Positions 16,427-25,452 are shown, counted from the stretch's first letter. The stretch: DNA of 46,852 nucleotides from GWB1-38-13 sp964608405 (GCA_964608405.1 CAZSNC010000003.1:1-46852); one strand, 5' to 3'. The notes: generated from the sequence alone by a model not told the origin. Translations and numbers: made by a program.

Positions 16427-17494
16427 ATGGCAAGATTGACTTACGAAGACCTAATTAAGAAACACGTTCAAATATTGAGAAATCTAAGGACAAAAACAGG
16501 ATTGTTTTTGGCTTCAAAAAAGGGAGTGTCCACAGGATATGATAAATCCTGGCTGCGTGATAATTTTTATGAAACGATAGCCTTTGAGATAATTGGGGAT
16601 TGGAAAACTGTTGAAAAGACATATTCTTCGATATTAAAGCTTCTTCTTAAACACGAACATAAAATCGACGACGCGATTAAAAATAAACCCGTTGCCAGTA
16701 ACGAATATATCCACGCCCGTTTTGACCCAGATACTTTTGATGAATTTTGGGAGGAGTGGGGTAATAAACAAAATGATGCCATCGGATGTATTTTGTTTAG
16801 GCTTGGAGAATTAGAAACCAATCAAAAAAGGTCGATTATAAAAACAGACGACCAACTTCGGATTGTGAATAAGCTTGTAAAATACCTGCAATCGATTGAA
16901 TATTGGCACGACCTTGATTCCGGAATGTGGGAGGAAGACGAAGAGCAACACGCTTCCTCCGTCGGTGCATGCGTTGCAGGCCTTCGCTCAATCTCAAGAC
17001 TTCCAAAAGTTGAAGTTCCCAAATGGCTTATTAAAAAAGGCGAAGATGCATTAAACCTCCTCTTGCCGCGTGAGTCACAAAGGAAATTTACGGATCTTGC
17101 ACTGCTTTCTCTTATTTGGCCGTACGACGTGGTTTCCGAAGCACAAAAAAATGAGATATTGGAAAATGTCGAATATCATCTATTACGGGAGAGAGGTGTT
17201 ATTCGTTATAAAGGGGATCGTTATTACAACAAGAATACGGATCAGGTAAGTGAAGAAGCGGAATGGACTTTCGGTCTTTCATGGCTCGCAATTATTTACG
17301 AGAAAATCGGCAATAAAGAGAAAGCAAAAGAACTTTTGAAGAATTTAATTGTACTTGATACACCGGATGGTTTGCCCGAGTTGTATTTTTCGAACTCTTT
17401 TGAATACAACGAAAATACTCCGCTTGGATGGAGTGAATCGCTTTTTATCGTTGCTCTTTGGGAGATGAACGAAAGGGAAGAAAAGTCATTATAA
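16427..17494 (+). CDS. GH15-like (six-hairpin) glycoside hydrolase-related protein
   Basis: 355 residues, about half a glucoamylase. Near the N-terminus GYDKSWLRDNFYET corresponds to the YxWxRD motif of GH15, and the C-terminus NTPLGWSESLFIVALWEM corresponds to the final hairpin (LxWSxA). In between, DSGMWEEDEEQHASSVGA resembles the central acid region. It is related to GH15 and the phosphorylase-kinase alpha/trehalase group. Probable role in alpha-glucan or trehalose hydrolysis, or a regulatory glucan-binding protein; it stands 4.6 kb upstream of the glycogen cluster. No signal peptide, so cytoplasmic. Confidence 0.65.
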   Translation: MARLTYEDLIKKHVQILRNLRTKTGLFLASKKGVSTGYDKSWLRDNFYETIAFEIIGDWKTVEKTYSSILKLLLKHEHKIDDAIKNKPVASNEYIHARFDPDTFDEFWEEWGNKQNDAIGCILFRLGELETNQKRSIIKTDDQLRIVNKLVKYLQSIEYWHDLDSGMWEEDEEQHASSVGACVAGLRSISRLPKVEVPKWLIKKGEDALNLLLPRESQRKFTDLALLSLIWPYDVVSEAQKNEILENVEYHLLRERGVIRYKGDRYYNKNTDQVSEEAEWTFGLSWLAIIYEKIGNKEKAKELLKNLIVLDTPDGLPELYFSNSFEYNENTPLGWSESLFIVALWEMNEREEKSL

Positions 17495-17533
17495 ATTATA
17501 AGTTCCTGCTAAGATCTACGATGGCGGTGTTTG

Positions 17534-17542
17534 TGGTAATAT
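17534..17542 (+). promoter_or_regulatory. Extended -10 promoter of the Clp-like gene
   Basis: TGG followed by TAATAT (17537-17542), an extended -10, with exactly 6 nt to the ATG at 17549. Predicts a leaderless message. Confidence 0.5.
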
Positions 17543-17548
17543 TTATAT

Positions 17549-18811
17549 ATGGGATTTCTCTCTTGGCACTACTCTGAAGGCTTTTCTTACTATATCAACA
17601 GGTGGATCTATTCGCTTCGTTATATAGAGCATCACTTTTCCCTCCCTCTTCTTGTCAGAACCCTTTTTTATCCCTGGAAAAGACTTGAATCCGAAGGTGG
17701 CGGACCTGGTTTTTCGGTCAGTCGTTATTTTGAAAATCTTACTTTTAATCTAATTTCCCGATTTATTGGTGCTTGTGTGCGGGTTATTTTAATTTTAACG
17801 GGACTTTTTTTAATTGCCTTTGTTTTTGTGGGGGGAGCTCTGGGAATTATAATCTGGGCTGTAATTCCTCTTTTTGGTATTCCTCCATACATGCGTTCCC
17901 AGCAAAGGCCTTCTAAATTAGTGACAACCTTGGTAAGTAAAATGAAAAACGGTAACGATCCAACATTGATTTTCTTTTCCAGTGAACAGGGTAAGTTTTT
18001 ATTAAGTCACCTTGGCGTGTCGGAAGACAACCTGAAAAACATTACCCGTTTTAATAAGGAAGTATTTGGTAAAACACCATCGTCATTTTCAGACCTTTTA
18101 AGCCAGATGATTGACAAGGGGGTATGGAGCGAAGGTGATTTGCGAAAAGAAAAATTAGTGTTTGAGGATTTCATAGAATGTGGAAAATGGTGGGATTCTT
18201 TAAAAAAACAGGAATCGGCGCTTGGTGAAAATGAAGAGTTCGGACGCCCCGGAATCGGGGTGGATTTGCTTTTTGGGTATACACCGATATTGTCGCAGTA
18301 TTCCATAGATTTAAGTGCAAAAAGGTCGTACTCACATAGGTTAATAGGAAGGGATGATGTAGTGGAAAGAATGGATAGGGTATTGTCACAGGGGTCGAGT
18401 CTTATTTTGACAGGCCAGCCCGGAGTTGGAAAGAAAACGGTTGTTTTGGAGTTTGCTCAGAAATCGATAAGTGGCGGGTTAAGCCAGAAGATGTCTTTCA
18501 AAAGAGTACTTGAAGTTGATTACAATATTCTTTTATCGGGTACTTACGACTTGAATCAGAAAAAAGCAGTTTTATCACAGATTTTTTCTGAAAGTTCGGC
18601 TGCAGGAAATATTATACTTTTAATAAAGGATGTTCATCGGTTAACAAACCCCGAAGTTGAAGGATATGATTTTACCGATGTTTTTGAGGAATATTTGGAG
18701 AAGAAAAATTTGAAGATAATTGTCACCTCAACACCGCTTGAATATGAACGATTTATTGCCCCGAATATGAAACTGCGCAAGTACTTTGAGACGGTTGAGG
18801 TAAAGAAGTAG
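17549..18811 (+). CDS. Membrane-anchored ClpC-like AAA+ protein, N-terminal part (D1 domain, frameshifted)
   Basis: 420 residues up to the in-frame TAG. Residues 1-60 are aromatic and polar; two hydrophobic segments (~75-115: VRVILILTGLFLIAFVFVGG and LGIIIWAVIPLFGIPPYM) anchor it in the membrane, replacing the Clp-N adaptor domain. A Clp-type D1 AAA module begins near 270: Walker A GQPGVGKKT (~289-297). The Walker B position reads ILLIKDVHRL where DE is expected, so D1 probably does not hydrolyse ATP. The frame ends inside the conserved D1 strand (FETVEVK), and its continuation lies in the -1 frame of the next feature. Together they give ~814 residues, normal for ClpC/ClpB-type proteins. Confidence 0.75.
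   Translation: MGFLSWHYSEGFSYYINRWIYSLRYIEHHFSLPLLVRTLFYPWKRLESEGGGPGFSVSRYFENLTFNLISRFIGACVRVILILTGLFLIAFVFVGGALGIIIWAVIPLFGIPPYMRSQQRPSKLVTTLVSKMKNGNDPTLIFFSSEQGKFLLSHLGVSEDNLKNITRFNKEVFGKTPSSFSDLLSQMIDKGVWSEGDLRKEKLVFEDFIECGKWWDSLKKQESALGENEEFGRPGIGVDLLFGYTPILSQYSIDLSAKRSYSHRLIGRDDVVERMDRVLSQGSSLILTGQPGVGKKTVVLEFAQKSISGGLSQKMSFKRVLEVDYNILLSGTYDLNQKKAVLSQIFSESSAAGNIILLIKDVHRLTNPEVEGYDFTDVFEEYLEKKNLKIIVTSTPLEYERFIAPNMKLRKYFETVEVKK
18799..18811 (+). other. -1 frameshift site joining the two halves of the Clp-like protein
   Basis: Zero-frame codons are GTA AAG AAG TAG. Shifting back one base after AAG (18803-18805) gives GAA GTA GCT TTC GAG, restoring the expected VKEVAFE of Clp proteins. The A AAG at 18802-18805 allows the lysine tRNA to re-pair on AAA. 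Either a programmed -1 shift, a genuine loss of one G, or a sequence error. Confidence 0.6.
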
Positions 18812-18822
18812 CTTTCGAGATT

Positions 18823-19992
18823 ATGATCGAGGCCGCTAAAAACCTTGAATATTCCGGAAAAATTATTATCACTCTTCCTGCCATGAGAAAAATTCTCGAC
18901 GAGAGCGACCGATATATTACGGAAACGCCGTTTCCGGAAAAAGCTCTTGAACTTTTGGATGCAGTTGTAACCTACAGAAATCAAAAGGGAGGAGGAGCAG
19001 TTAAACCCGAAGATGCCGAAATAGTTCTGGGTGAAAAAACGGGAATTTCCTTCTCGGCAATAACCAAAGAGGAAAAAGAAAGGCTAATTAATATTGAGGA
19101 GCTGATTCATAAAAGACTTGTCGGACAGGAAACAGCGGTTGACCTTATCGGAAAAAGTCTTCGTGGAAGAAGCGTGGGATCTGCCAAAGAAGAAAGACCA
19201 ATTGGTTCATTTCTCTTTTTGGGACCGACGGGTGTAGGAAAAACGGAAACGGCAAAAGTCTTGGCACGTGTTTATTACGGTGATGAAAATTCCATTCTGC
19301 GTTTTGATATGGCGGATTATGCAGGAAACGAGGGTTTTGAACGTTTAATTGGGTCGGTCGGTAAAAATATTCCGGGAGCTTTAACAACTGCCATTAAAAA
19401 CAAACCCGCATCACTTCTTCTTCTGGACGAGATCGAAAAAGCTACAACCAGTATTAAGAATTTGTTTTTAACACTTTTGGACGAGGGTGTAATTACAGAT
19501 GCTTTCGGAAGGAAAATAAATGCGAGACATTTATTTGTAATAGCAACTACTAATGCGGGGGCTGAATATATAAGAGAGCTTGTATCAAAAGGAGTAACCG
19601 GTGAACAATTACAAAAGGAAACGACTGAATATGTTTTAAAAAGCGGACTTTTTTCTCCGGAATTTCTTAACAGATTTGACGGGGTTGTTGTTTATGAACC
19701 TCTGACTCATGATAATCTGGTTAAAATTGCAAAACTTATCCTTGAAGACCTCGGAAAAAATCTTAGCAGGAAGGATATTTATCTTGAGGTAAGAAACGAT
19801 ACCGCCGAGAAACTGGCCAAAGAAGGGTATGATCCGGCATTTGGTGCAAGACCGATAAGAAGAATTGTTGACCTGCACATCGCGGATATTATCGGTAAAG
19901 CAATTTTGGAAGATAAGATTAAGGCAGGAGATAAAATAAGCATACTACCGACGGATAAAAAACTCGAGTTTTATATTGAGAAAGTTTCTTAA
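18823..19992 (+). CDS. ClpC-like AAA+ protein, C-terminal part (D2 domain)
   Basis: 389 residues from the first ATG, but homology extends upstream in this frame to 18805. It opens with the D1 small domain (ITLPAMRKILDESDRYI, PFPEKALELLDA). The linker has VGQETAVDLIGKSLRG, then the D2 module: Walker A GPTGVGKTETAK, Walker B LLLLDEIEKA, sensor 1 ATTNAG, the arginine-finger region FLNRFDGVVVYEP and sensor 2 FGARPIRRIV. D2 is complete, so it should hydrolyse ATP and drive unfolding. No ClpP-docking loop of IGF type was identified, so coupling to ClpP is uncertain. If no shift occurs, the fragment from 18823 would lack the D1 core. Confidence 0.78.
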   Translation: MIEAAKNLEYSGKIIITLPAMRKILDESDRYITETPFPEKALELLDAVVTYRNQKGGGAVKPEDAEIVLGEKTGISFSAITKEEKERLINIEELIHKRLVGQETAVDLIGKSLRGRSVGSAKEERPIGSFLFLGPTGVGKTETAKVLARVYYGDENSILRFDMADYAGNEGFERLIGSVGKNIPGALTTAIKNKPASLLLLDEIEKATTSIKNLFLTLLDEGVITDAFGRKINARHLFVIATTNAGAEYIRELVSKGVTGEQLQKETTEYVLKSGLFSPEFLNRFDGVVVYEPLTHDNLVKIAKLILEDLGKNLSRKDIYLEVRNDTAEKLAKEGYDPAFGARPIRRIVDLHIADIIGKAILEDKIKAGDKISILPTDKKLEFYIEKVS

Positions 19993-19993
19993 G

Positions 19994-20899
19994 ATGGATA
20001 AGTCTGCGGTTGATAATAAAACAAATATTTCCCCAGCGGATACCGATACGAAGAAGGCATTTTCACCTCCCCAAGCGGAGTCTTTGCCTGTAAAAAAGAG
20101 ACTTTCCAATAAAACCAAAAATATAATCATCGTTTGCACAGGGTTCTTTACTCTACTTTCAGCACTTACTATTTCACTTGTTTATTACCGGAGGAATTTT
20201 ACACCAAATATGATTGTTAAAAAGGCGGTTGCTAACCTGATTAAACAAAAAAAAGCCACATATAACGCAACTGCAAGACTGACATTCCAATATGCCGACA
20301 AAGAAGAAAAAATCGATTTAAACGGACTTGAAGCCTACTCGCTTCTGAAAAAAGCCGTTTCCGACAATCATGAAATGACGATACAGGGGGAACACGATTG
20401 GTCGAGCGACATACCAAACGGCAAATATGATTTAACGTGGAGTGTTTCAGATAAAAAAGTCTTCGGATTGGAGGGATACTATAAGGGTTATCACCTTTAT
20501 TACAAAGTAAACCCTTACGTTTATTCCGATTTGGTCGATAAAAAATTAACGAGCGATTATTCGGAATTCGATCTTAAGGATTTACTGTCAAAAACACTAC
20601 CGATCGAGTATGTAGGTTACATAAACGAATTTCGGTTTGAAGAACTCGATTTTGAAGTCATCGAGGTTTTTCAGGACGACTACATAAAAGGAGATAAGGC
20701 ATATCACTATAAAGTGAAGGTATCGGGTGAGGGAACTGCCGACAAGATTTTAAGTGGAGTAAAAATTGACGGAATTGATTTTTGGATAGGAAAAAAGAAT
20801 CTTGATATTGAAAAAATTAAGGGTAACTTTTCATTGGTTAATATCGGTGTTGAAGGAAATAATTTAGATGTTTTATATGAATTGACCATAGGAAATTGA
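19994..20899 (+). CDS. Single-span membrane protein with extracytoplasmic beta-rich domain
   Basis: 301 residues. The ATG at 19994 is one nucleotide past the clp stop (TAAG ATG), so translation is coupled; an earlier in-frame codon at 19976 inside clp is unlikely. A Pro/Ser/Lys-rich cytoplasmic tail of ~37 residues precedes one helix (NIIIVCTGFFTLLSALTISLVYY), then about 235 residues of alternating hydrophobic and polar strands (YNATARLTFQYADKEEKI, YDLTWSVSDKKVFGLEGYY). This is the pattern of LolA/LppX-like or YidC-periplasmic-like lipid- or protein-binding domains, but no family is recognised. Its linkage to a membrane-anchored Clp ATPase suggests a shared role in envelope protein quality control. 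Confidence 0.6.
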   Translation: MDKSAVDNKTNISPADTDTKKAFSPPQAESLPVKKRLSNKTKNIIIVCTGFFTLLSALTISLVYYRRNFTPNMIVKKAVANLIKQKKATYNATARLTFQYADKEEKIDLNGLEAYSLLKKAVSDNHEMTIQGEHDWSSDIPNGKYDLTWSVSDKKVFGLEGYYKGYHLYYKVNPYVYSDLVDKKLTSDYSEFDLKDLLSKTLPIEYVGYINEFRFEELDFEVIEVFQDDYIKGDKAYHYKVKVSGEGTADKILSGVKIDGIDFWIGKKNLDIEKIKGNFSLVNIGVEGNNLDVLYELTIGN

Positions 20900-20920
20900 C
20901 TAAAAGCATGAATATTTTTA

Positions 20921-20946
20921 ATATCGGTACATAATTGTACCGATGT
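20921..20946. promoter_or_regulatory. Perfect inverted repeat upstream of the glycogen cluster
   Basis: ATCGGTAC (20923-20930), loop ATAATT, GTACCGAT (20937-20944), extendable by a G-T and an A-T pair to ~10 bp. It begins 22 nt after the previous stop. No U-tract follows, so it may be a weak terminator or, as a two-fold symmetric site 90 bp before the glycosyltransferase, an operator. The rest of 20900-21033 shows only a TATATA (21021-21026) ending 7 nt before the ATG. Confidence 0.45.
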
Positions 20947-21033
20947 CTCGTTTCTGCTATTGCATTTACCTTCATATGACTTGATACTTAGAAAGAGCTT
21001 CATAGAAGGCTTTGTCTTTCTATATATAAAAGT

Positions 21034-22215
21034 ATGAAGGTATTTATGGTGGGTTGGGAACTTCCACCTCTCAATAGTGGAGGACTCGGTGAGGCATGTT
21101 ACGGTCTTGCGAAAGCCTTGTCGAAAAAAGGAGTAATCGTAAATTTTGTTCTTCCATACAACATGGGCATAAAAGCCGATTTTATGAACATTCTTTACGC
21201 AAACGACAAAATCACTTCCAAAAAAATATTAAACCCGTATATGACCTATTCACAGTGGATCAAGGCAATAAAAGCCGGAGGTGTGAACTTTTTTGATTAC
21301 TTTTCCCAGGTTATGGAATATGCACAAAACATAAAAGATCTGGCACGCAGGGAAAAAGCGGATATCATCCACATGCATGACTGGCTCACTTATCCTGCGG
21401 GTATGGTAGCAGCCGATATTATGAGAAAGCCTCTCATTGCTCATGTACACGCTACAGAATTTGATAGAACTGGCGGCGAATTGATAAATGACGAAGTATA
21501 TAAAATCGAAAAAGAGGGTTTTAGAAAGGCCGATAAAATATTCCCCGTGGGCGGACTGGTTAAAAGAACAATAATAAACAAATATGGTATTGATCCGGGG
21601 AAAATTGATGTCGTCTATAATGGCATCGAAGATTGCGCTAAGCCGTCTATCACTCCCGCACTCAAGAATTTGAAGAAAATGGGATATAAGATTGTACTTT
21701 TCTTAGGGCGGATTACAATTCAAAAAGGACCGGATTACTTTGTTCGTGCCGCAAAAATAGTAGCAGATTACTATCCGAAGGCAGTTTTTGTAGTAACCGG
21801 ATCTGGAGATATGCAGTCCCAAATGCTTAGCGAAGCCGCCAGTTTGGGGGTAGTAGACAAATTTATTTTTACCGGATTTCTGAGAGGGGTTGAGAAAGAC
21901 AGTGTTTTTCAGGCAGCTGATGTCTATGTAATGCCCTCCGTTTCCGAACCGTTTGGAATAACAGCCCTCGAAGCAGTTAAAAACCGTACTCCGGTAATAG
22001 TGTCAAAACAATCGGGTGTTTCTGAAGTATTAAGAAGTGTACTGAAAGTCGATTTCTGGGATGTTGAGGAATTGGCAAATAAAATTCTCGCCGTTTTGAA
22101 ATACAAATCGCTTCCAAAGGATCTAAGACACGACAGTGTCCGTGAAATTGTAAATTTAACATGGGACAGGTCGGCAGACGAGGTTCTGAAAGTTTATCAG
22201 AGTTTAGTAATATAA
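21034..22215 (+). CDS. Glycogen-synthase-like glycosyltransferase (GT4/GT5 type)
   Basis: 393 residues of GT-B fold. N-terminal MVGWELPPLNSGGLGEACYGLAKAL carries the GGLG nucleotide-sugar loop typical of glycogen/starch synthases (KxGGLGDV). C-terminal domain: VLFLGRITIQKGPDYFV, VVTGSGDM, FTGFLRG and the donor-site PSVSEPFGITALEAVKNRTPVI with the E-x7-E pair. It is shorter than classical GlgA (~480) and closer to GT4 glycogen synthases. It heads a tight operon with GH57, GH15 and a sugar kinase (gaps 6, 3 and -4 nt), so the likely product is a cytoplasmic alpha-glucan. ADP- versus UDP-glucose use cannot be decided. Confidence 0.82.
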   Translation: MKVFMVGWELPPLNSGGLGEACYGLAKALSKKGVIVNFVLPYNMGIKADFMNILYANDKITSKKILNPYMTYSQWIKAIKAGGVNFFDYFSQVMEYAQNIKDLARREKADIIHMHDWLTYPAGMVAADIMRKPLIAHVHATEFDRTGGELINDEVYKIEKEGFRKADKIFPVGGLVKRTIINKYGIDPGKIDVVYNGIEDCAKPSITPALKNLKKMGYKIVLFLGRITIQKGPDYFVRAAKIVADYYPKAVFVVTGSGDMQSQMLSEAASLGVVDKFIFTGFLRGVEKDSVFQAADVYVMPSVSEPFGITALEAVKNRTPVIVSKQSGVSEVLRSVLKVDFWDVEELANKILAVLKYKSLPKDLRHDSVREIVNLTWDRSADEVLKVYQSLVI

Positions 22216-22221
22216 AAAAAT

Positions 22222-23466
22222 ATGCCATCTGTTTGTTTATATTTTCAAGTTCATCAGCCGTTGCGGATTAAAAAATACCGCGTTTTTAACATCGGTTATG
22301 ATCACGAGTATTTTAATGACTCGGGACAGACAAATTTAAACAACAAAAATATTTTAAAAAAAGTTGCGTATAAATCCTATTTCCCGACCAATGAACTTTT
22401 ACTGAGACTTTTAAAAAAATACAATGACTTCAAATTCTGTTTTTCGTTCTCCGGAGTCTTTTTGGAACAGGTAAAAAAGTACCAACCGGCTCTTTTGAAG
22501 TCCTTTCAAAAACTTGTTAAAACCGGACGTGTCGAACTCCTTTCTGAAACATACTACCATTCCCTTTCCTTCTTTTATTCACTACCCGAATTTGAGAGTC
22601 AGGTAGAACTGCATAGAAAAGCAATTGATAACCTTTTTGGTCAAAAACCGAGCGTGTTTCGCAATACCGAACTTGCATACAATAACGATCTTGCCTATTG
22701 GGCAAATTCTAAAGGTTACAAGGCAATATTGGCGGAAGGCTGGGATTCAATTTTAGGCTGGCGTAGTCCGAACTTTGTCTACGAACCCAATATCGGAAAG
22801 ACTAAAAAAGGTACTCAAAAAATAAAATTACTTCTGAAAAACTATAAAATGTCGGACGATATTGCTTTCAGGTTTTCCGAAAAGCGGTGGAAGGAGTGGC
22901 CTTTAACTGCAGATAAGTTTGCCGGTTGGGTAAATCAAATTAACGGAAATGGGGATGTTGTTAATCTTTTTATGGATTATGAAACTTTTGGAGAACACCA
23001 ATGGAAGGAACACGGAATATTTGATTTTTTAGAACATCTCCCGGAAAAGATTTTAGAAAATAAAAGCAACGATTTCATAACTCCGTCGGACGTGGTTTCC
23101 CGTTATCCCGCAAGAGATGTTGTCGATGTCCCAAATATTGTCACTTGGGCGGATACGGAGAGGGATCTGTCCGCCTGGATGGGAAACAATATTCAAAAGT
23201 CGGCACTTAAAAATATTTATTACCTTGAAAAAAAAGTGAAAGATATGAATAATAAAAAACTTCTTGATGATTGGAGGAAGCTCCAGACATCAGATCATTT
23301 TTACTATATGTGTACAAAGTGGTTTTCAGATGGGGATGTCCATAAATACTTTAACCCTTATGATTCCCCCTACGATGCATTTATAAGTTATATGAATGTT
23401 TTAAACGATTTTAAAATCCGCCTCTCTCAAAAAAGAGGTAGAACTCATTTATCTGTAAAATCTTAA
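22222..23466 (+). CDS. GH57 alpha-amylase-like glycoside hydrolase
   Basis: 414 residues. GH57 conserved regions are readable in order: YFQVHQPLRI (region 1, HQP) near residue 8, ELLSETYYHSLSF (region 2), FRNTELAYNN with the nucleophile glutamate (region 3), and LFMDYETFGEHQW with the acid/base aspartate (region 4), followed by VTWADTERDLSAWMGN (region 5). No signal peptide, so it acts on intracellular alpha-glucan, as amylase or possibly as a transferase. It lies 6 nt after the glycosyltransferase and 3 nt before the GH15 gene. GH57 enzymes are frequent in thermophiles and in anaerobic lineages. Confidence 0.9.
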   Translation: MPSVCLYFQVHQPLRIKKYRVFNIGYDHEYFNDSGQTNLNNKNILKKVAYKSYFPTNELLLRLLKKYNDFKFCFSFSGVFLEQVKKYQPALLKSFQKLVKTGRVELLSETYYHSLSFFYSLPEFESQVELHRKAIDNLFGQKPSVFRNTELAYNNDLAYWANSKGYKAILAEGWDSILGWRSPNFVYEPNIGKTKKGTQKIKLLLKNYKMSDDIAFRFSEKRWKEWPLTADKFAGWVNQINGNGDVVNLFMDYETFGEHQWKEHGIFDFLEHLPEKILENKSNDFITPSDVVSRYPARDVVDVPNIVTWADTERDLSAWMGNNIQKSALKNIYYLEKKVKDMNNKKLLDDWRKLQTSDHFYYMCTKWFSDGDVHKYFNPYDSPYDAFISYMNVLNDFKIRLSQKRGRTHLSVKS

Positions 23467-23469
23467 TCT

Positions 23470-25452
23470 ATGTCTAAACACGCCTGCCTTGGAAACGGAA
23501 ATCTTTTAATCGGACTTGATCGGTTCGGACAAATCAAGGATCTTTACTATCACTATCCCGGACTTGAAAACCACATTCACGAAAACCAGGTCCATAAAAT
23601 CGGTGTTTGGGTCGACGGAAGGAATTACTGGGTAGACTCGGAAGAATTTGATGTTGAGGTTCTTATGGATCCCGAATCGATGCGTGCAAACATAACATGG
23701 AAAAGTAAAACATTGGGTTTGGAATTATTCTCAAAAGATTGTGTTTACAACGAAAGAAATATATTTATTCGTCATTTTGAAATTGAAAATCTCTTTGACC
23801 ATAAACGCGACATCAAAATCTTTTTTAATCAGCAATTTAATATTTCTCAGATGCATACAGGAAATACTGCGTATTACGACCCCGACGACAATGTGGTTAT
23901 CCATTACAAAGGCAGACGAGTTTTTCTTTTCAATTCCATTAGTGAGGATGGTGGAATCAATGATTATGCGGTAGGACTATTGGGGATAGAAGGGAAAGAC
24001 GGTACGTATAAAGATGCAGAAGATGGAATTTTATCCAAAAACGGTATAGAACACGGCCAAGTGGACTCGACATTTTCGATTGCTTTTGAACTTCCGAAAA
24101 ACAAGAAGAAGTCGTTTACCTACTTTATGTGTGTCGGAAAGTCTGTCGAGTCTGCAAAAGAGATGAATGCATACGTTTTGGAAAGAACACCCGACGATAT
24201 TGCAAAAACATCATATGACTACTGGAAAGCCTGGGTGAATAATCAAAACTTCAGTTTTTATTCATTAAGTCCTCAAATTGTCAATCTGTTTAAAAAATCT
24301 CTCTACATCATCCGCACACATACCGCAAAAAATGGGGCAATCATTGCGTCGTCTGACTCCGACATGTTGCAGTTCGGACGTGACACTTATGCATATGTCT
24401 GGCCGAGAGATGGAGCTATTTCGGCACTGGCATTGGCGAAAGCAGGCGATTTTAATGCCTCGAAACGTTTTTTTGATTTTTGCGAAGGAACAATTTCGTC
24501 GGAAGGGTATTTTATGCACAAATACCGTCCCGATAAAGCGCTTGGAAGTTCCTGGCATGCATGGATAGAGGATGGTAAAAGAAGGCTTCCGATTCAGGAG
24601 GACGGAACAGCTCTTATTATTTATTCGTTGTGGAATTATTTCAAACTTTCAAAAGACCTGGAATTTTTGGAAAGTGTGTATAACCCACTTGTCAAAAATG
24701 CGGCCGAATTTATGTGTTCATATATTGACGAAAAGACACATTTACCCAAACCGAGTTTTGACATCTGGGAAATGAAATACGGCATCAGTACGTTTACCAG
24801 TGCCTGTGTTTATGGAGCACTCGACACCGCAAGTCGACTTGCCAGATTGTTGGGAAAAGAAACAAGTGCAAAAAAATATGAAAAAACAGCTGCCGGAATA
24901 AAGGAAGCGATAGTTAAACTTTTATGGGATGAGGAGATGTCGTATTTTGTAAAACATCTGGAAAATGAATCCGGTAAAGACATTTTTGATAAAACCATCG
25001 ATGCCTCAAGTTTTTTTGGTGTATACAGAAACGGAGTATTGCCACCAGATGATGAAAAACTGGGGAAAGCATACAAAACACTGATGGAAAAACTGTATCT
25101 GAAATCAGGTGCAGGAGGTATTGCAAGATTTGAAGGTGATCAATACCACCATCCGGGAGGGAATGTTCCCGGAAACCCCTGGATAATTACGACCCTTTGG
25201 GGCACGCAGTACCGGATAGATTTGATTAAAAGCGAGCAGGAGTTGCCGGAAATTGTTAAAGACTTAACCTGGGTGACTCAAAAAGCCCTGCCTTCAGGAA
25301 TCCTTCCGGAACAAGTTAATGCATATGATTCATCCCCCCTTTCGGCAGCACCGCTTATTTGGAGCCATGCGGAGTATGTTTTAACGGTTATAAAATATCT
25401 GGAAAAACTTGAAGAGCTGGGAATTTGTAAAGCCTGTTACCCTTTAATATGA
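23470..25452 (+). CDS. GH15 glucoamylase/glucodextranase-like enzyme
   Basis: 660 residues, full length for a bacterial/archaeal GH15 with an N-terminal beta-sandwich (~1-260) followed by an (alpha/alpha)6 barrel. Barrel motifs: FGRDTYAYVWPRDGAISALAL, LPIQEDGTALIIYSLWNYF, the catalytic-acid region SFDIWEMKYGISTFTSA, GNPWIITTLWG, and the catalytic-base region GILPEQVNAYDSSPLSAAPLIWSHA (read by position ~605-632). It releases glucose from non-reducing ends of alpha-glucans. No signal peptide, so cytoplasmic. Its stop overlaps the ROK kinase start as ATGA, so released glucose is probably phosphorylated by the translationally coupled kinase. Confidence 0.92.
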   Translation: MSKHACLGNGNLLIGLDRFGQIKDLYYHYPGLENHIHENQVHKIGVWVDGRNYWVDSEEFDVEVLMDPESMRANITWKSKTLGLELFSKDCVYNERNIFIRHFEIENLFDHKRDIKIFFNQQFNISQMHTGNTAYYDPDDNVVIHYKGRRVFLFNSISEDGGINDYAVGLLGIEGKDGTYKDAEDGILSKNGIEHGQVDSTFSIAFELPKNKKKSFTYFMCVGKSVESAKEMNAYVLERTPDDIAKTSYDYWKAWVNNQNFSFYSLSPQIVNLFKKSLYIIRTHTAKNGAIIASSDSDMLQFGRDTYAYVWPRDGAISALALAKAGDFNASKRFFDFCEGTISSEGYFMHKYRPDKALGSSWHAWIEDGKRRLPIQEDGTALIIYSLWNYFKLSKDLEFLESVYNPLVKNAAEFMCSYIDEKTHLPKPSFDIWEMKYGISTFTSACVYGALDTASRLARLLGKETSAKKYEKTAAGIKEAIVKLLWDEEMSYFVKHLENESGKDIFDKTIDASSFFGVYRNGVLPPDDEKLGKAYKTLMEKLYLKSGAGGIARFEGDQYHHPGGNVPGNPWIITTLWGTQYRIDLIKSEQELPEIVKDLTWVTQKALPSGILPEQVNAYDSSPLSAAPLIWSHAEYVLTVIKYLEKLEELGICKACYPLI

